Assembly: GCA_014654265.1 (NCBI GenBank)
Contig: JACWDI010000005.1
Location: 1 to 64,000, forward strand
DNA length: 64,000 nucleotides
Source: Pelagibacterales bacterium SAG-MED11
GTDB lineage: Bacteria > Pseudomonadota > Alphaproteobacteria > Pelagibacterales > Pelagibacteraceae
Reading direction: 5' to 3'
Part shown: positions 1 through 8,685 of the stretch, piece after piece
Layout of the letters: every line of letters starts with the position of its first letter
How positions within the stretch are numbered: position 1 is the stretch's first letter
Notes under the pieces: model-generated
What the model was told of the DNA's origin: nothing
What the model saw: only the letters and a program-made list of their open reading frames with translations
The model's database searches: none
Made by a program: the position numbers and the translations under genes

Positions 1-35
1 AATAGGGCGCTAAGTAAAGATACTGTTTTTGACAT
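1..35 (-). CDS. Possible partial gene start at window edge
   Basis: An ATG on the minus strand at 33-35 opens a frame reading MSKTVSLLSAL that runs off the left edge of the window. It begins 9 bases after the stop of the E2 gene at 44, as expected for a further gene of the same operon. Only eleven codons are visible and no clear ribosome binding site precedes it, so neither the reality of the gene nor its product can be judged here. Confidence 0.3.
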   Translation of the reverse strand, partial: MSKTVSLLSAL

Positions 36-43
36 AAGTTTAT

Positions 44-973
44 TTAAACAGCTAATTTATAAGCAAAATTTTTTCCTAAATTTTCCTTTAATTCATTATT
101 AAATCTAGCTGCTTCAGCACCATCAATTATTCTATGATCGTATGATAGAGATAAAGGTAACATTGTACGAATTTGAAATCTGCCATTTAAATAAATTTGT
201 TTTTTATGTGATTTCCCAATTCCTAAAATCGCGACTTCAGGATAATTAATAATCGGGGTAAAAAATGAACCTCCTATTCCACCAAGACTCGTTATGGTCA
301 TTGATCCCCCAAAAAGTTCCTTTTTATCAATTTTAAGATTTCTACATTCTTCACTTATCTTTTTTAATTCATCAGCAATTAAAGAAATATTTTTATTTTC
401 AGCATTTCTTAATTTAGGAACCATTAATCCATGTGGTGTATCTACTGCTATACCAATATGGTAATATTTTTTAAATGTCATTTTTCCATTATCAATTTCA
501 TCTATTGAAGAATTAAAACTAGGATACTTTTTTAAAGATGCGGATAAAGCTTTAACAATAAATGCTAAAGGCGTTATTTTCTTTTTTTCTCCTGTATATA
601 TATCTGTAAGGGAATTTCTAAATTCTTCCATTTCAGTGATGTCGGCTTCATCATGGTTTGTAACATGAGGTATTTGTGTCCAGGAATTAACTAAATATTT
701 TGATGAAATTTTTTTTACTCTAGGAATATCTTTTATTTCAATTTCACCAAATTCTGAATGAGCATATTCTAATTTATTTTCCTCATTTTTATTAATATGA
801 ACCTTCTCATTTTGACCTGATTTATTAGAAACAAATAATTTTATATCTTTTTCTATTACACGACCATCTCTTTCAGTGCCCTGTACTTTATTAATATCTA
901 CACCAAGTTCTCTTGCAAATTTTCTGGCTTTTGGTGATGCTGGAACAATTTTTAATAAATCTTTTTTTGACAT
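44..973 (-). CDS. aceF: Pyruvate dehydrogenase E2 (dihydrolipoamide acetyltransferase) lacking a lipoyl domain
   Basis: This 309-residue protein transfers the acetyl group from a lipoyl arm to CoA in the cytoplasmic pyruvate dehydrogenase complex. Residues about 10-48 are the peripheral-subunit-binding domain (ASPKARKFARELGV...GRVIEKDI). After a short linker the 2-oxoacid dehydrogenase acyltransferase core fills the rest and ends with the catalytic DHRIIDG motif. E2 proteins normally begin with one to three lipoyl domains of about 80 residues. None is present, and the start lies only about 9 residues before the subunit-binding domain. Its ATG directly abuts the stop of the E1 gene, which carries a lipoyl domain instead. 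The two are therefore probably translated together and functionally interdependent. Confidence 0.93.
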   Translation of the reverse strand: MSKKDLLKIVPASPKARKFARELGVDINKVQGTERDGRVIEKDIKLFVSNKSGQNEKVHINKNEENKLEYAHSEFGEIEIKDIPRVKKISSKYLVNSWTQIPHVTNHDEADITEMEEFRNSLTDIYTGEKKKITPLAFIVKALSASLKKYPSFNSSIDEIDNGKMTFKKYYHIGIAVDTPHGLMVPKLRNAENKNISLIADELKKISEECRNLKIDKKELFGGSMTITSLGGIGGSFFTPIINYPEVAILGIGKSHKKQIYLNGRFQIRTMLPLSLSYDHRIIDGAEAARFNNELKENLGKNFAYKLAV

Positions 974-3900
974 TTATAATCTTGATGGCGTTGGTTTGTT
1001 AGGGTCGATTTTATATTTTTTTATAGCCTCTGAAGCATATTTAGATGGTAAAAGTTGTTCTTTTGCCAATATACTTAATCCATAAGCAACTACGTGTTCT
1101 TTATCTACTTCAAAAAATTTTCTTAAATTTTTTCTAGTATCACTTCTTCCAAACCCGTCTGTTCCTAAAGAATAAAAGCTTTTATTTATATATGGCCTTA
1201 TCTGATCAGAATTCATTCTCATATAATCTGAGGCTGCTAATATTGGTCCCTCTGTTTTTTTTAAACATTTTTCAACGTAAGATTTTTTTTGATCTTTATC
1301 AGGATTTAAAAGATTATATCTTTCTACCTCTAGTCCATCTTTTCTTAATTCATTAAAACTTGTAACACTCCAAACTTCACTATCTACATTATATTCTTTT
1401 TGTAATATTTCAGCACCCGCAATCATTTCTCTTAAAATTGTACCAGAGCCTAAAAACTGAATTTTACTTTTTTTATGTTTATTAAACTCTTTGATTTTGT
1501 ACATACCTTTGAGAATTCCCTCCTCACAATTTTTATCTTTTGGCATTTCTGGGTGGGAATAATTTTCATTCATTGTAGTAATATAATAAAAAATATTTTC
1601 ATTTTTTTCATGCATCCTTTTTAAACCTTCCCTAAAAATTACTGCTAATTCGTAATGGAATGTTGGATCATAAGAAATACAGTTTGGTATTGTTGATGCC
1701 ATCAAATGACTGTGGCCATCTTGATGTTGCAGTCCCTCTCCAGCTAATGTTGTTCTTCCAGCTGTAGCACCAATTAAAAAACCTCTCGATTGGCTGTCAG
1801 CTCCTGCCCAAGCAAAATCTCCAATTCTTTGGAAACCAAACATAGAATAAAATAAGTATATGGGTATCATTTCTATATCATGATTTGTGTAGGAAGTTCC
1901 TGCAGCTATCCAAGAAGACATTGCTCCTGCTTCAGTAATTCCCTCTTCTAATACTTGACCACTTTTTTCTTCTTTGTAAGAACTTAGTTGAGCAGCATCT
2001 TCTGGTTCATACTTTTGGCCTTCATGAGCATATATTCCAACCTTTTGAAAAAAACCCTCCATACCAAATGTTCGAGCTTCATCGGGAATAATTGGAACCA
2101 GTCTTGGTGCAACATTTTTATCCCTAAGTAAACTTGTAAGCATTCTTACTAACGCCATTGTAGTAGACATCTCCTTTTTACCGGTAGATTCTTTCATATT
2201 ATCAAAAATATTTTTAGGTGGTGCTTTTATAGATTTAGCATAAGTTGTCCTCTCAGGGATAAATCCACCAAGTTGAAGTCTTCTTTCTTTTAGATATTTA
2301 ATCTCAGCTGAACTAGTATCAGGTTTATAATATTCAATATTTTTTACTTGATCATCTGTCAATGGAACATCAAACCTATCTCTATAGTACATTAAATCAT
2401 CAATATCTAATTTTTTTGTTTGATGCGTAGTGTTAACGCTTTCTCCACTTTTACCCATCCCATAACCTTTTATTGTTTTAGCAATTACAACTGTTGGGCT
2501 TCCAATGTTTTTTGAAGCTTTATCATATGCAGCAAAAACTTTATGGGGATCATGACCACCTCTATTTAGTCTCCAAATATCTTTGTCAGATAAACTTGAA
2601 ACTAATTTTTCTGTCTCTGGATATTTTCCAAAAAATTTTTCTCTAACAAAAGCACCATCTCTTGCTTTTATGGCTTGGTATTCTCCATCGACAGTTTCAT
2701 TCATTATCTTAACAAGATGGCCTGACTTATCATTTGCTAATAATGAGTCCCAATAAGATCCCCAAATAACTTTAATCACATTCCAACCAGCACCTCTAAA
2801 AATTCCTTCTAATTCTTGAATTATTTTTCCATTACCTCTAACTGGACCATCCAATCTTTGTAAATTACAATTAACTACAAAAATTAAATTATCTAATTTT
2901 TCTCTTGATGCTAAACCAATAGCGCCTAAAGACTCCGGTTCATCCATCTCACCATCTCCTAAAAAAGCCCAAACTTTTCTTCCTTCATCTTTAATAAGGC
3001 CCCTGTTGATTAGATACTTCATATATCTAGCTTGGTAGATTGCTAACATTGGACCTAAACCCATTGAAACAGTGGGAAATTGCCAAAATTTTGGCATTAA
3101 CCAAGGATGAGGATAAGAAGATAAACCTCCAGGATTCACTTCTTGCCTAAAACTATCCAATTGTTTTTCACTAAGTCTTCCCTCTAAAAAAGCTCTTGCA
3201 TACATACCTGGAGCACTATGACCTTGAAAATAAACTAAGTCTCCTCCAAATTTATTATTCTTCGCTCTCCAAAAATGATTCATACCCACATCATAAAGAG
3301 TTGCTGCTGAAGCAAATGTACCTATGTGACCACCAAGTTCAGGAAACTTTTTATTAGCTCTTACTACCATAGCTGCAGCATTCCATCTAATCAAAGATCT
3401 AATTCTTCTTTCTATATTTTGATCTCCATTAGATTTTTGTTCCTCACTGACTGGTATAGTATTTATATAAGGGGTATTTTGCGTATAAGGAATATTTGCG
3501 CCTTCTCTATAGGCTTTATTTATTAACTCCTTTATTAAATAATGAGCCCTTTGATTCCCATCTTTTTGAATTACTGCAGACAAAGATTCCAACCACTCAT
3601 TTGTTTCAGTTGGATCAATATCACTTTTGTTAACAACTTGAATATTATCAGTTTTATTTTCTTCTTTTATTAAAATTTTATTTGTGGTTTTTTGACTTTG
3701 AGCTACAGGCTTTTCAATTATTTCTTCTTGAGATCTTTTTAATGAATTTTCAGCTTCTTTTATTAAATTTTCAGTATTTTTGGGTACGTCCTCTGCTGTT
3801 TTTGTAGAAATTTTTGTCCCTGTTGTCGTAAGTAATAAATCACCTTTTGAAACTTTATCTCCAATTTTAACATTAACTGTTTCTATTTTACCTTCAAGAG

Positions 3901-4048
3901 TTGATGGAATTTCTACACTTGATTTGTCACTTTCAATAGTAACTATTGGATCATTTTTTTTTATTTCTTGACCTTCTTGAACTAGAATTTCTATTACTTC
4001 AACACCTTCAAATTCTCCAATATCAGGAACTAATAATTTTTCAGTCAT
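974..4048 (-). CDS. aceE: Pyruvate dehydrogenase E1 (homodimeric type) with N-terminal lipoyl domain
   Basis: This 1024-residue thiamine-diphosphate enzyme decarboxylates pyruvate and acetylates a lipoyl group. Residues 1-77 are a complete lipoyl domain (VPDIGEFEGVEV..., lipoylation site ESDKSS with Lys42). Residues about 78-142 are a Lys/Glu/Thr-rich linker. From about 143 to the end it matches AceE-type E1 in both sequence and length (about 882 residues against about 887 in E. coli), including GGHIGTFASAATLYDVG, the ThDP motif GDGEMDEPES and HQDGHSHL. A lipoyl domain on a homodimeric E1 is unusual, since this domain normally sits on E2. The adjoining E2 lacks it, so the swinging arm seems to have moved between subunits. 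Direct repeats that could be regulatory lie just upstream. Confidence 0.94.
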   Translation of the reverse strand: MTEKLLVPDIGEFEGVEVIEILVQEGQEIKKNDPIVTIESDKSSVEIPSTLEGKIETVNVKIGDKVSKGDLLLTTTGTKISTKTAEDVPKNTENLIKEAENSLKRSQEEIIEKPVAQSQKTTNKILIKEENKTDNIQVVNKSDIDPTETNEWLESLSAVIQKDGNQRAHYLIKELINKAYREGANIPYTQNTPYINTIPVSEEQKSNGDQNIERRIRSLIRWNAAAMVVRANKKFPELGGHIGTFASAATLYDVGMNHFWRAKNNKFGGDLVYFQGHSAPGMYARAFLEGRLSEKQLDSFRQEVNPGGLSSYPHPWLMPKFWQFPTVSMGLGPMLAIYQARYMKYLINRGLIKDEGRKVWAFLGDGEMDEPESLGAIGLASREKLDNLIFVVNCNLQRLDGPVRGNGKIIQELEGIFRGAGWNVIKVIWGSYWDSLLANDKSGHLVKIMNETVDGEYQAIKARDGAFVREKFFGKYPETEKLVSSLSDKDIWRLNRGGHDPHKVFAAYDKASKNIGSPTVVIAKTIKGYGMGKSGESVNTTHQTKKLDIDDLMYYRDRFDVPLTDDQVKNIEYYKPDTSSAEIKYLKERRLQLGGFIPERTTYAKSIKAPPKNIFDNMKESTGKKEMSTTMALVRMLTSLLRDKNVAPRLVPIIPDEARTFGMEGFFQKVGIYAHEGQKYEPEDAAQLSSYKEEKSGQVLEEGITEAGAMSSWIAAGTSYTNHDIEMIPIYLFYSMFGFQRIGDFAWAGADSQSRGFLIGATAGRTTLAGEGLQHQDGHSHLMASTIPNCISYDPTFHYELAVIFREGLKRMHEKNENIFYYITTMNENYSHPEMPKDKNCEEGILKGMYKIKEFNKHKKSKIQFLGSGTILREMIAGAEILQKEYNVDSEVWSVTSFNELRKDGLEVERYNLLNPDKDQKKSYVEKCLKKTEGPILAASDYMRMNSDQIRPYINKSFYSLGTDGFGRSDTRKNLRKFFEVDKEHVVAYGLSILAKEQLLPSKYASEAIKKYKIDPNKPTPSRL

Positions 4049-4097
4049 TAATTATGTTTTATACACCATAAATGCTTAGTAAATTGCAAATTTTAAC

Positions 4098-4134
4098 ACA
4101 TTCTGTTCAATTTTTTGACATTCTTTAAGTTCAA
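4098..4134. promoter_or_regulatory. Direct repeat upstream of the PDH genes
   Basis: ACATTCT occurs at 4098-4104 and again at 4118-4124, exactly 20 bases apart. Each copy is followed by GTTCAA (4105-4110 and 4129-4134). The pair sits between the divergent starts of the PDH E1 gene (4048, minus) and a small plus-strand ORF (4144). Two helical turns between copies fits a dimeric regulator, but no regulator is identified and chance in AT-rich DNA is possible. Confidence 0.3.
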
Positions 4135-4143
4135 ATTAATAAA

Positions 4144-4260
4144 ATGATTAAAAGATTATTAAATGTGCTTATTCAACCAAAAGTTAGCACCTATATAGAT
4201 GCTAAAAGATGGATTCAAAAAATTTTATTAGAGAAGAAATACGGAAAAATTAGTTCCTAA
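4144..4260 (+). CDS. Small hypothetical protein, 38 residues
   Basis: The frame begins MIKRLLNVLIQPK and ends KKYGKISS. It is basic, has no membrane segment, and is not a family I recognise. Its TAA overlaps the stop of the convergent thiolase gene by 4 bases, the same arrangement seen at four undoubted convergent pairs in this window, which supports it being a real gene. There is no clear Shine-Dalgarno sequence before the ATG, and a chance ORF remains possible. Confidence 0.4.
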   Translation: MIKRLLNVLIQPKVSTYIDAKRWIQKILLEKKYGKISS

Positions 4261-5432
4261 TTTCTTTCAACGCATATTGCAATACCCATACCTCCGCCAA
4301 TACAAAGTGAGGCACATCCCTTTTTTTTATTAAGTTTTTTCATTTGATATATTAGAGAAATTAATATTCTTGCTCCTGATGCTCCAATCGGATGACCTAA
4401 AGCTATAGCTCCACCATTAATATTCACTTTATTTATGTCAATATTCAGTTCTCTAATAACTGCAATAGTTTGTGCTGCAAAAGCTTCATTTATCTCAAAT
4501 AGATCTATATCCTCTAATTTCCAGTTAGCTTTTTTAACAGCTTCTTTAATTGCTCCAATAGGTCCTAATCCCATAAGTGAAGGATCTACTCCAACTGACG
4601 CCCAAGATACTATTCTAACTAACGCCTCAAGTGATTTTTTTTTAGACTCTTCTAAACTTAATAACATTAAAGCGGCTGCTCCATCATTGATGCCTGATGA
4701 ATTTCCTGCAGTGACTGTTCCATTTTCTTGAAAGACTGTTTTTAATTTTTGTAAATCCTTTAAGGTTAAATTATTTCTTGGATGTTCATCAAGTTTTAAA
4801 GTATTTCCGTTAAGATTTACCTCAATTATTTCTTTTTCGAAGTTATTATTTTTTATTGCTGCTAAAGTTTTTTTTTGAGAAATTAATGCAAATTCATCCT
4901 GTTCTTCTCTCGATATATTGAATTTCTTTGCAACATTTTCAGCCGTTACACCCATATGATAATTCTTAAATGCATCAAGTAATCCGTCATTCATCATTAC
5001 ATCTAAAAATCTGTTTTCTGAATTTTTTTTTTCATTTTCTTTAAGAGCTATTTGGGGAGCGATTGACATGTTTTCTTGTCCGCCAGAAATAACTATTTTT
5101 GAGTCTCCCAATTTAATTGATTGAAATCCTGAAATTATAGCTCTTAATCCTGAACCACAAACTTGATTTACAATATAAGCAGGTTTTGAAACAGGTATTC
5201 CTGCATTGATTGCAGCTTGTCTAGCAGGATTCTGTCCCATTCCTGCAGTTAAAACCTGACCCATAATTATTTCATCTACTTCATCAGGATTTACATTGCT
5301 TCTCTTTAAAACCTCATTAATTACTATCGATCCAAGTTGATGTGCTCTTATGTCTTTAAGGGACCCATTATAAGTACCTATAGGAGTTCTTACTGCCTCT
5401 ACTATAACCACATCTTTTGAATTATCACTCAT
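4257..5432 (-). CDS. Acetyl-CoA C-acetyltransferase (thiolase)
   Basis: This is a 391-residue type II thiolase that condenses two acetyl-CoA to acetoacetyl-CoA, or cleaves the reverse. The nucleophilic Cys92 is in NQVCGSGLRAI, the catalytic His in GALALGHPIGASG-type sequence (here GGAIALGHPIGASG), and the second Cys near the end in CIGGGMGIA. NEAFAAQ is also present. An upstream in-frame ATG would add 11 residues (MYFNYKRKLNF) that do not resemble thiolase N-termini. The ATG at 5432 giving MSDNSKDVVIVEAVRTP has AGAG-type purines upstream and is preferred. It lies beside tRNA-Arg, and the 3' end overlaps a small convergent ORF. Confidence 0.93.
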   Translation of the reverse strand: MSDNSKDVVIVEAVRTPIGTYNGSLKDIRAHQLGSIVINEVLKRSNVNPDEVDEIIMGQVLTAGMGQNPARQAAINAGIPVSKPAYIVNQVCGSGLRAIISGFQSIKLGDSKIVISGGQENMSIAPQIALKENEKKNSENRFLDVMMNDGLLDAFKNYHMGVTAENVAKKFNISREEQDEFALISQKKTLAAIKNNNFEKEIIEVNLNGNTLKLDEHPRNNLTLKDLQKLKTVFQENGTVTAGNSSGINDGAAALMLLSLEESKKKSLEALVRIVSWASVGVDPSLMGLGPIGAIKEAVKKANWKLEDIDLFEINEAFAAQTIAVIRELNIDINKVNINGGAIALGHPIGASGARILISLIYQMKKLNKKKGCASLCIGGGMGIAICVERN

Positions 5433-5503
5433 GAAATTTAGTTTTCTCTTGTAGTTAAAATACACTAAAAATTGTTATATTATAATTAAATAAAATTAAA
5501 AAT

Positions 5504-5580
5504 GCGCCTGTAGCTCAACTGGATAGAGCGCTTGGCTACGGACCAGGAGGTTCTGGGTTCGACTCCTAGCAGGCGCACCA
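5504..5580 (+). tRNA. tRNA-Arg (anticodon ACG)
   Basis: A complete cloverleaf is visible. The acceptor stem is GCGCCTG paired with CAGGCGC, the D arm begins GCTC and closes GAGC, and the anticodon stem CTTGG/CCAGG encloses the loop CTACGGA with anticodon ACG. The T arm contains GGTTCGA, and CCA is encoded. ACG is normally edited to ICG and reads CGU/CGC/CGA codons. A small membrane ORF starts 13 bases after the CCA. Confidence 0.97.
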
Positions 5581-5593
5581 AGAAAAGGTAAAT

Positions 5594-5692
5594 ATGTTTG
5601 ATTGGTTTATAAAATCTTCACTACAAAAATCTGTAATCTATTTTTTTATATTAATTTTTATAATTTTATTAATTTTAACTTTTGTATTATAA
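5594..5692 (+). CDS. Possible small single-pass membrane peptide, 32 residues
   Basis: The frame starts MFDWFIKSSLQKS and continues as one hydrophobic helix (VIYFFILIFIILLILTFVL) to the stop. A purine-rich AGAAAAGG lies 5 bases upstream of the ATG. It starts 13 bases after the encoded CCA of tRNA-Arg and ends 6 bases before the thioesterase gene, so it could be co-transcribed with both. Small membrane proteins of this kind are often missed. I do not recognise a family, and AT-rich DNA readily yields hydrophobic frames. Confidence 0.4.
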   Translation: MFDWFIKSSLQKSVIYFFILIFIILLILTFVL

Positions 5693-5698
5693 TAAATA

Positions 5699-6100
5699 AT
5701 GTCTAAAGATTTTGAACAAATTAGCTTAAATCCTGGATTTATGAAACATAATGGAGGTGTTTTGTTCAGAAATATTTCAGAAAATGAATATGAATTTAAA
5801 ACTAAAATTACTAAAAATCATTTAAATATGGCTGGTATAACCCACGGCGGGTATCTATCTGCTTTAATTGATGCTGGTGCTGGTACAGCTGCTCATAGAT
5901 CTGCTGAGAATTCACCATGTGTAACAATTTCGTTGGATTTAAAATTTATAGGGGCATCAAGAGTTGATGATGAAATAATTGGAAATGTTAAAATACTTAA
6001 GAAAACAAAAACTTTGGTTTTTTTGTTCTGCGAATTAAAATGTAATAACAAAATTATTACCTCAGCTTCTGGAGTTTGGAAAATTTTAGCTAAAAGATAA
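5699..6100 (+). CDS. PaaI-family hotdog-fold thioesterase
   Basis: The 133-residue single-domain protein has the length and pattern of PaaI-type acyl-CoA thioesterases. The segment NMAGITHGGYLSALIDAGAGTAAH carries the family motif HGGxxxxLxDxxxG, with the Asp on the long hotdog helix expected to polarise the catalytic water. A second strand block CVTISLDLKFIGASR follows. It probably hydrolyses a CoA thioester in the cytoplasm; the substrate cannot be told. The neighbouring thiolase is on the other strand, so context gives only a loose link to acyl-CoA metabolism. Confidence 0.85.
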   Translation: MSKDFEQISLNPGFMKHNGGVLFRNISENEYEFKTKITKNHLNMAGITHGGYLSALIDAGAGTAAHRSAENSPCVTISLDLKFIGASRVDDEIIGNVKILKKTKTLVFLFCELKCNNKIITSASGVWKILAKR

Positions 6101-6175
6101 ATGAGAACTTTTTATTCTCTGATTCGGTCATGTTTTAGTCTATTTTTGTTCTATACATCTAACAAGATCTGGTAG
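6101..6175 (+). other. Short intergenic stretch with a weak 24-codon frame
   Basis: Between the thioesterase stop and the helicase start lie about 104 bases. A frame beginning MRTFYSLIRSCFSLF and ending SNKIW opens directly after the thioesterase stop. It uses codons such as CGG that are rare here and has no Shine-Dalgarno sequence of its own. The GGTAGG at its end may serve the helicase instead. I see no tRNA-like or terminator structure. Confidence 0.2.
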
Positions 6176-6204
6176 GTAAAAAAAAAAGTATACCAAAAGT
6201 AGAA

Positions 6205-8682
6205 ATGACTAAATATAAAATTACTGCTGTTCTAGGTCCAACAAATACAGGAAAAACCCATTTAGCAATAGATACTATGTTGTCTTTTGATAGTGGAATG
6301 ATTGGTTTTCCTTTACGATTATTAGCCCGAGAGGTTTATGACAAAGTCATTAAAAAAATTGGTTTAGATAAGGTTGCTTTAATCACTGGAGAAGAAAAAA
6401 TTATTCCTACAAATGCAAAATATTACTTATGCACTGTTGAGTCTATGCCTATAGATAAGCACTTAGAGTTTGTGGGAGTAGATGAAATACAAATGTGTGC
6501 AGATCATGAGCGTGGTCATATTTTTACGGATAGACTCCTTAATATGAGAGGAACTAAATTAACAATGCTAATGGGTTCAAGTACTATTAAGCATATTATC
6601 TCAAAGTTAGATGCTGATGTAGAATTTATTAATAGAAACCGGTTATCTAAACTTTCGTATGCTGGACATAAAAAAATTTCAAGAATACAACGAAAAACTG
6701 CAATTATAGCTTTTTCAGCAGAGGAAGTTTATGCAATTGCAGAATTAATCCGAAGGCAAAAAGGAGGAGCAGCAATAGTGATGGGCTCTCTTAGTCCAAA
6801 GACAAGGAACGCTCAAGTTGAATTATATCAGTCAGGTGATGTAGATTTTCTTGTTGCTACTGATGCTATAGGCATGGGGATTAATATGGATCTAGATCAG
6901 GTTTATTTTTCAAATTTAAAAAAATTTGATGGTAAAAAATTGAGAAAACTTAATCTATCTGAAATTGGACAGATTGCTGGAAGGGCTGGTAGATATCTAA
7001 ATGATGGTAATTTTGGTATTACTGGTCAATGTAAAGAGATTAGTGCTGAAGAGGTTAACTTATTAGAAAATCATAAATTTGAAGAAATTCAATCCCTATT
7101 TTGGAGAAACTCTAATTTAAATTTTAATAATCCTTCAACTTTAATAAATTCGTTAGATGAAAAACCAAAAAAAAAATGGTTGAGAAAAATATATGAATGT
7201 GAAGACGAAAAAGCTCTTAAATTTTTCTTGAGAGATATAAATTTAAAAGATATCGAGCTTAATAGAGAAAAGCTAATTCTTTTGTGGGAATGTTGTCAAA
7301 TACCAGATTTTGTAAAAAAAACTTATGGAAATCACTACGATGTAATTGCAAGTGTATTTAAATATTTAAGCAGTAAAAAAGCTAAAATAAGTGATAATTA
7401 CATGCGCTTACAACTAATGAAATTAGACAAATTAGAGGGAAATGTAGATTCTTTATCAAATAGAATTGCAAATGTTAGAACTTGGTCATATGTTTCGAAT
7501 AAAAAAAATTGGATAGAAAATCAAGACTATTGGATAGAAAAAACAAAATCATTAGAGGACAAACTTTCGGATAGACTACATGAGGAGCTTACAAAAACCT
7601 TTATTGATAAAAGAGCTAGTATTCTTGCAAGAGGTTTAAAACAGGATATGAAATTTGATACAAAAATTTTAGATAATAATGAGGTAATGATTGATGATCA
7701 ATTCATTGGTAAAATTAATGGTCTTAAATTAGAGCTAGATTTAAAAAAAGGAGCTCTAGAAACTGATATTAAATCTCTTAAAAAGGCAGCAAGGCAAACT
7801 GTTAGTCCAGAACTTGAAAAAAGAATTCAAATTATAATTGAAACAGGTTTAATTGATCTTGAAAATGATTTCAAAATTTATTGGAAAGACTCACCTATTG
7901 CGAGATTATTATCAGGAAGAGACTACTTAAATCCAAATATTGAATTAATAGTTGATGATATTTTAGAAAAAAATCAAAGTCAAAAATTACTTGGATTTCT
8001 AGAAAGTTGGCTAAAAAATAAGATTAATATAACTTTAAAAAGTCTTATTGATTTAAAAAATCTAAAAGAAAAAAATTCCTCTATGAAAGCTTTAGCTTAT
8101 CAACTTTATGAAAATAACGGGGTTCTTAAAAGAGACCAAGTGTCTGAATATTTAAAAAAGTTAGGACAAAACGAAAGAAAAATTTTAAGGGACCTTGGTG
8201 TTAAATTTGGAAGATATCATGTCTTTTTACATAGATTAATAAAGCCTGATGCTGTTTCATTACGAACCTTACTTTGGAAAAACTATAACCAAAAAAATTT
8301 TAGTCTAAGACCACCTACTTTTGGATTAAATTTTCTAGATAATAATAAAGTTAAAGATAGAGATTTTATGTTACTTTGCGGATTTGAAAAATTTGAAAAT
8401 TTCTTTATAAGAATTGATATTTTAGAGAGACTATTTGTTCAAATCATTAATTCTAGTTCTGAAAAAGAAAAGCAAGTAAAAATGATGCCAGAAATGCTAA
8501 ATTTATTAGGATGTAATAAAGAAAATTTTAAAAAACTTCTTAAAAGTATGAATTATATTGTTTTAGAGAAAAATGATGAAACTTATTTTAAATATAAGCC
8601 TAAAAAAATATTTAAAAAAACAGATAAAAAGGTAGAAAAGGAAAATCCTTTTGGTGTCTTAAAAAATTTAAATTTTAATTAA
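6205..8682 (+). CDS. SUV3-like superfamily 2 RNA helicase
   Basis: This 825-residue protein resembles the alphaproteobacterial relatives of mitochondrial SUV3, ATP-dependent RNA helicases linked to RNA turnover. Walker A GPTNTGKT is at residues 11-18, the Walker B-like DEIQ motif is in VGVDEIQMC near residue 93, and motif VI is QIAGRAGRY near 257. The long C-terminal region contains RDLGVKFGRYHVFLHRLIKPDAVSLRTLLW, typical of this family. DEIQ instead of DExH and the conserved N-terminal start at the P-loop fit SUV3. Its likely partner would be a degradosome nuclease, and pnp is elsewhere in this window, but no interaction is shown. The start ATG at 6205 places the P-loop at the usual distance. 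Confidence 0.9.
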   Translation: MTKYKITAVLGPTNTGKTHLAIDTMLSFDSGMIGFPLRLLAREVYDKVIKKIGLDKVALITGEEKIIPTNAKYYLCTVESMPIDKHLEFVGVDEIQMCADHERGHIFTDRLLNMRGTKLTMLMGSSTIKHIISKLDADVEFINRNRLSKLSYAGHKKISRIQRKTAIIAFSAEEVYAIAELIRRQKGGAAIVMGSLSPKTRNAQVELYQSGDVDFLVATDAIGMGINMDLDQVYFSNLKKFDGKKLRKLNLSEIGQIAGRAGRYLNDGNFGITGQCKEISAEEVNLLENHKFEEIQSLFWRNSNLNFNNPSTLINSLDEKPKKKWLRKIYECEDEKALKFFLRDINLKDIELNREKLILLWECCQIPDFVKKTYGNHYDVIASVFKYLSSKKAKISDNYMRLQLMKLDKLEGNVDSLSNRIANVRTWSYVSNKKNWIENQDYWIEKTKSLEDKLSDRLHEELTKTFIDKRASILARGLKQDMKFDTKILDNNEVMIDDQFIGKINGLKLELDLKKGALETDIKSLKKAARQTVSPELEKRIQIIIETGLIDLENDFKIYWKDSPIARLLSGRDYLNPNIELIVDDILEKNQSQKLLGFLESWLKNKINITLKSLIDLKNLKEKNSSMKALAYQLYENNGVLKRDQVSEYLKKLGQNERKILRDLGVKFGRYHVFLHRLIKPDAVSLRTLLWKNYNQKNFSLRPPTFGLNFLDNNKVKDRDFMLLCGFEKFENFFIRIDILERLFVQIINSSSEKEKQVKMMPEMLNLLGCNKENFKKLLKSMNYIVLEKNDETYFKYKPKKIFKKTDKKVEKENPFGVLKNLNFN

Positions 8683-8685
8683 GCT

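Noticed and set aside
5504-5580. tRNA-Arg as an attachment site for an integrated element
   Set aside because: No integrase, no repeated tRNA 3' end and no foreign-looking genes nearby.
6101-6175. 24-codon frame between thioesterase and helicase
   Set aside because: Unusual codons and no Shine-Dalgarno sequence; kept only as a description of the intergenic stretch.
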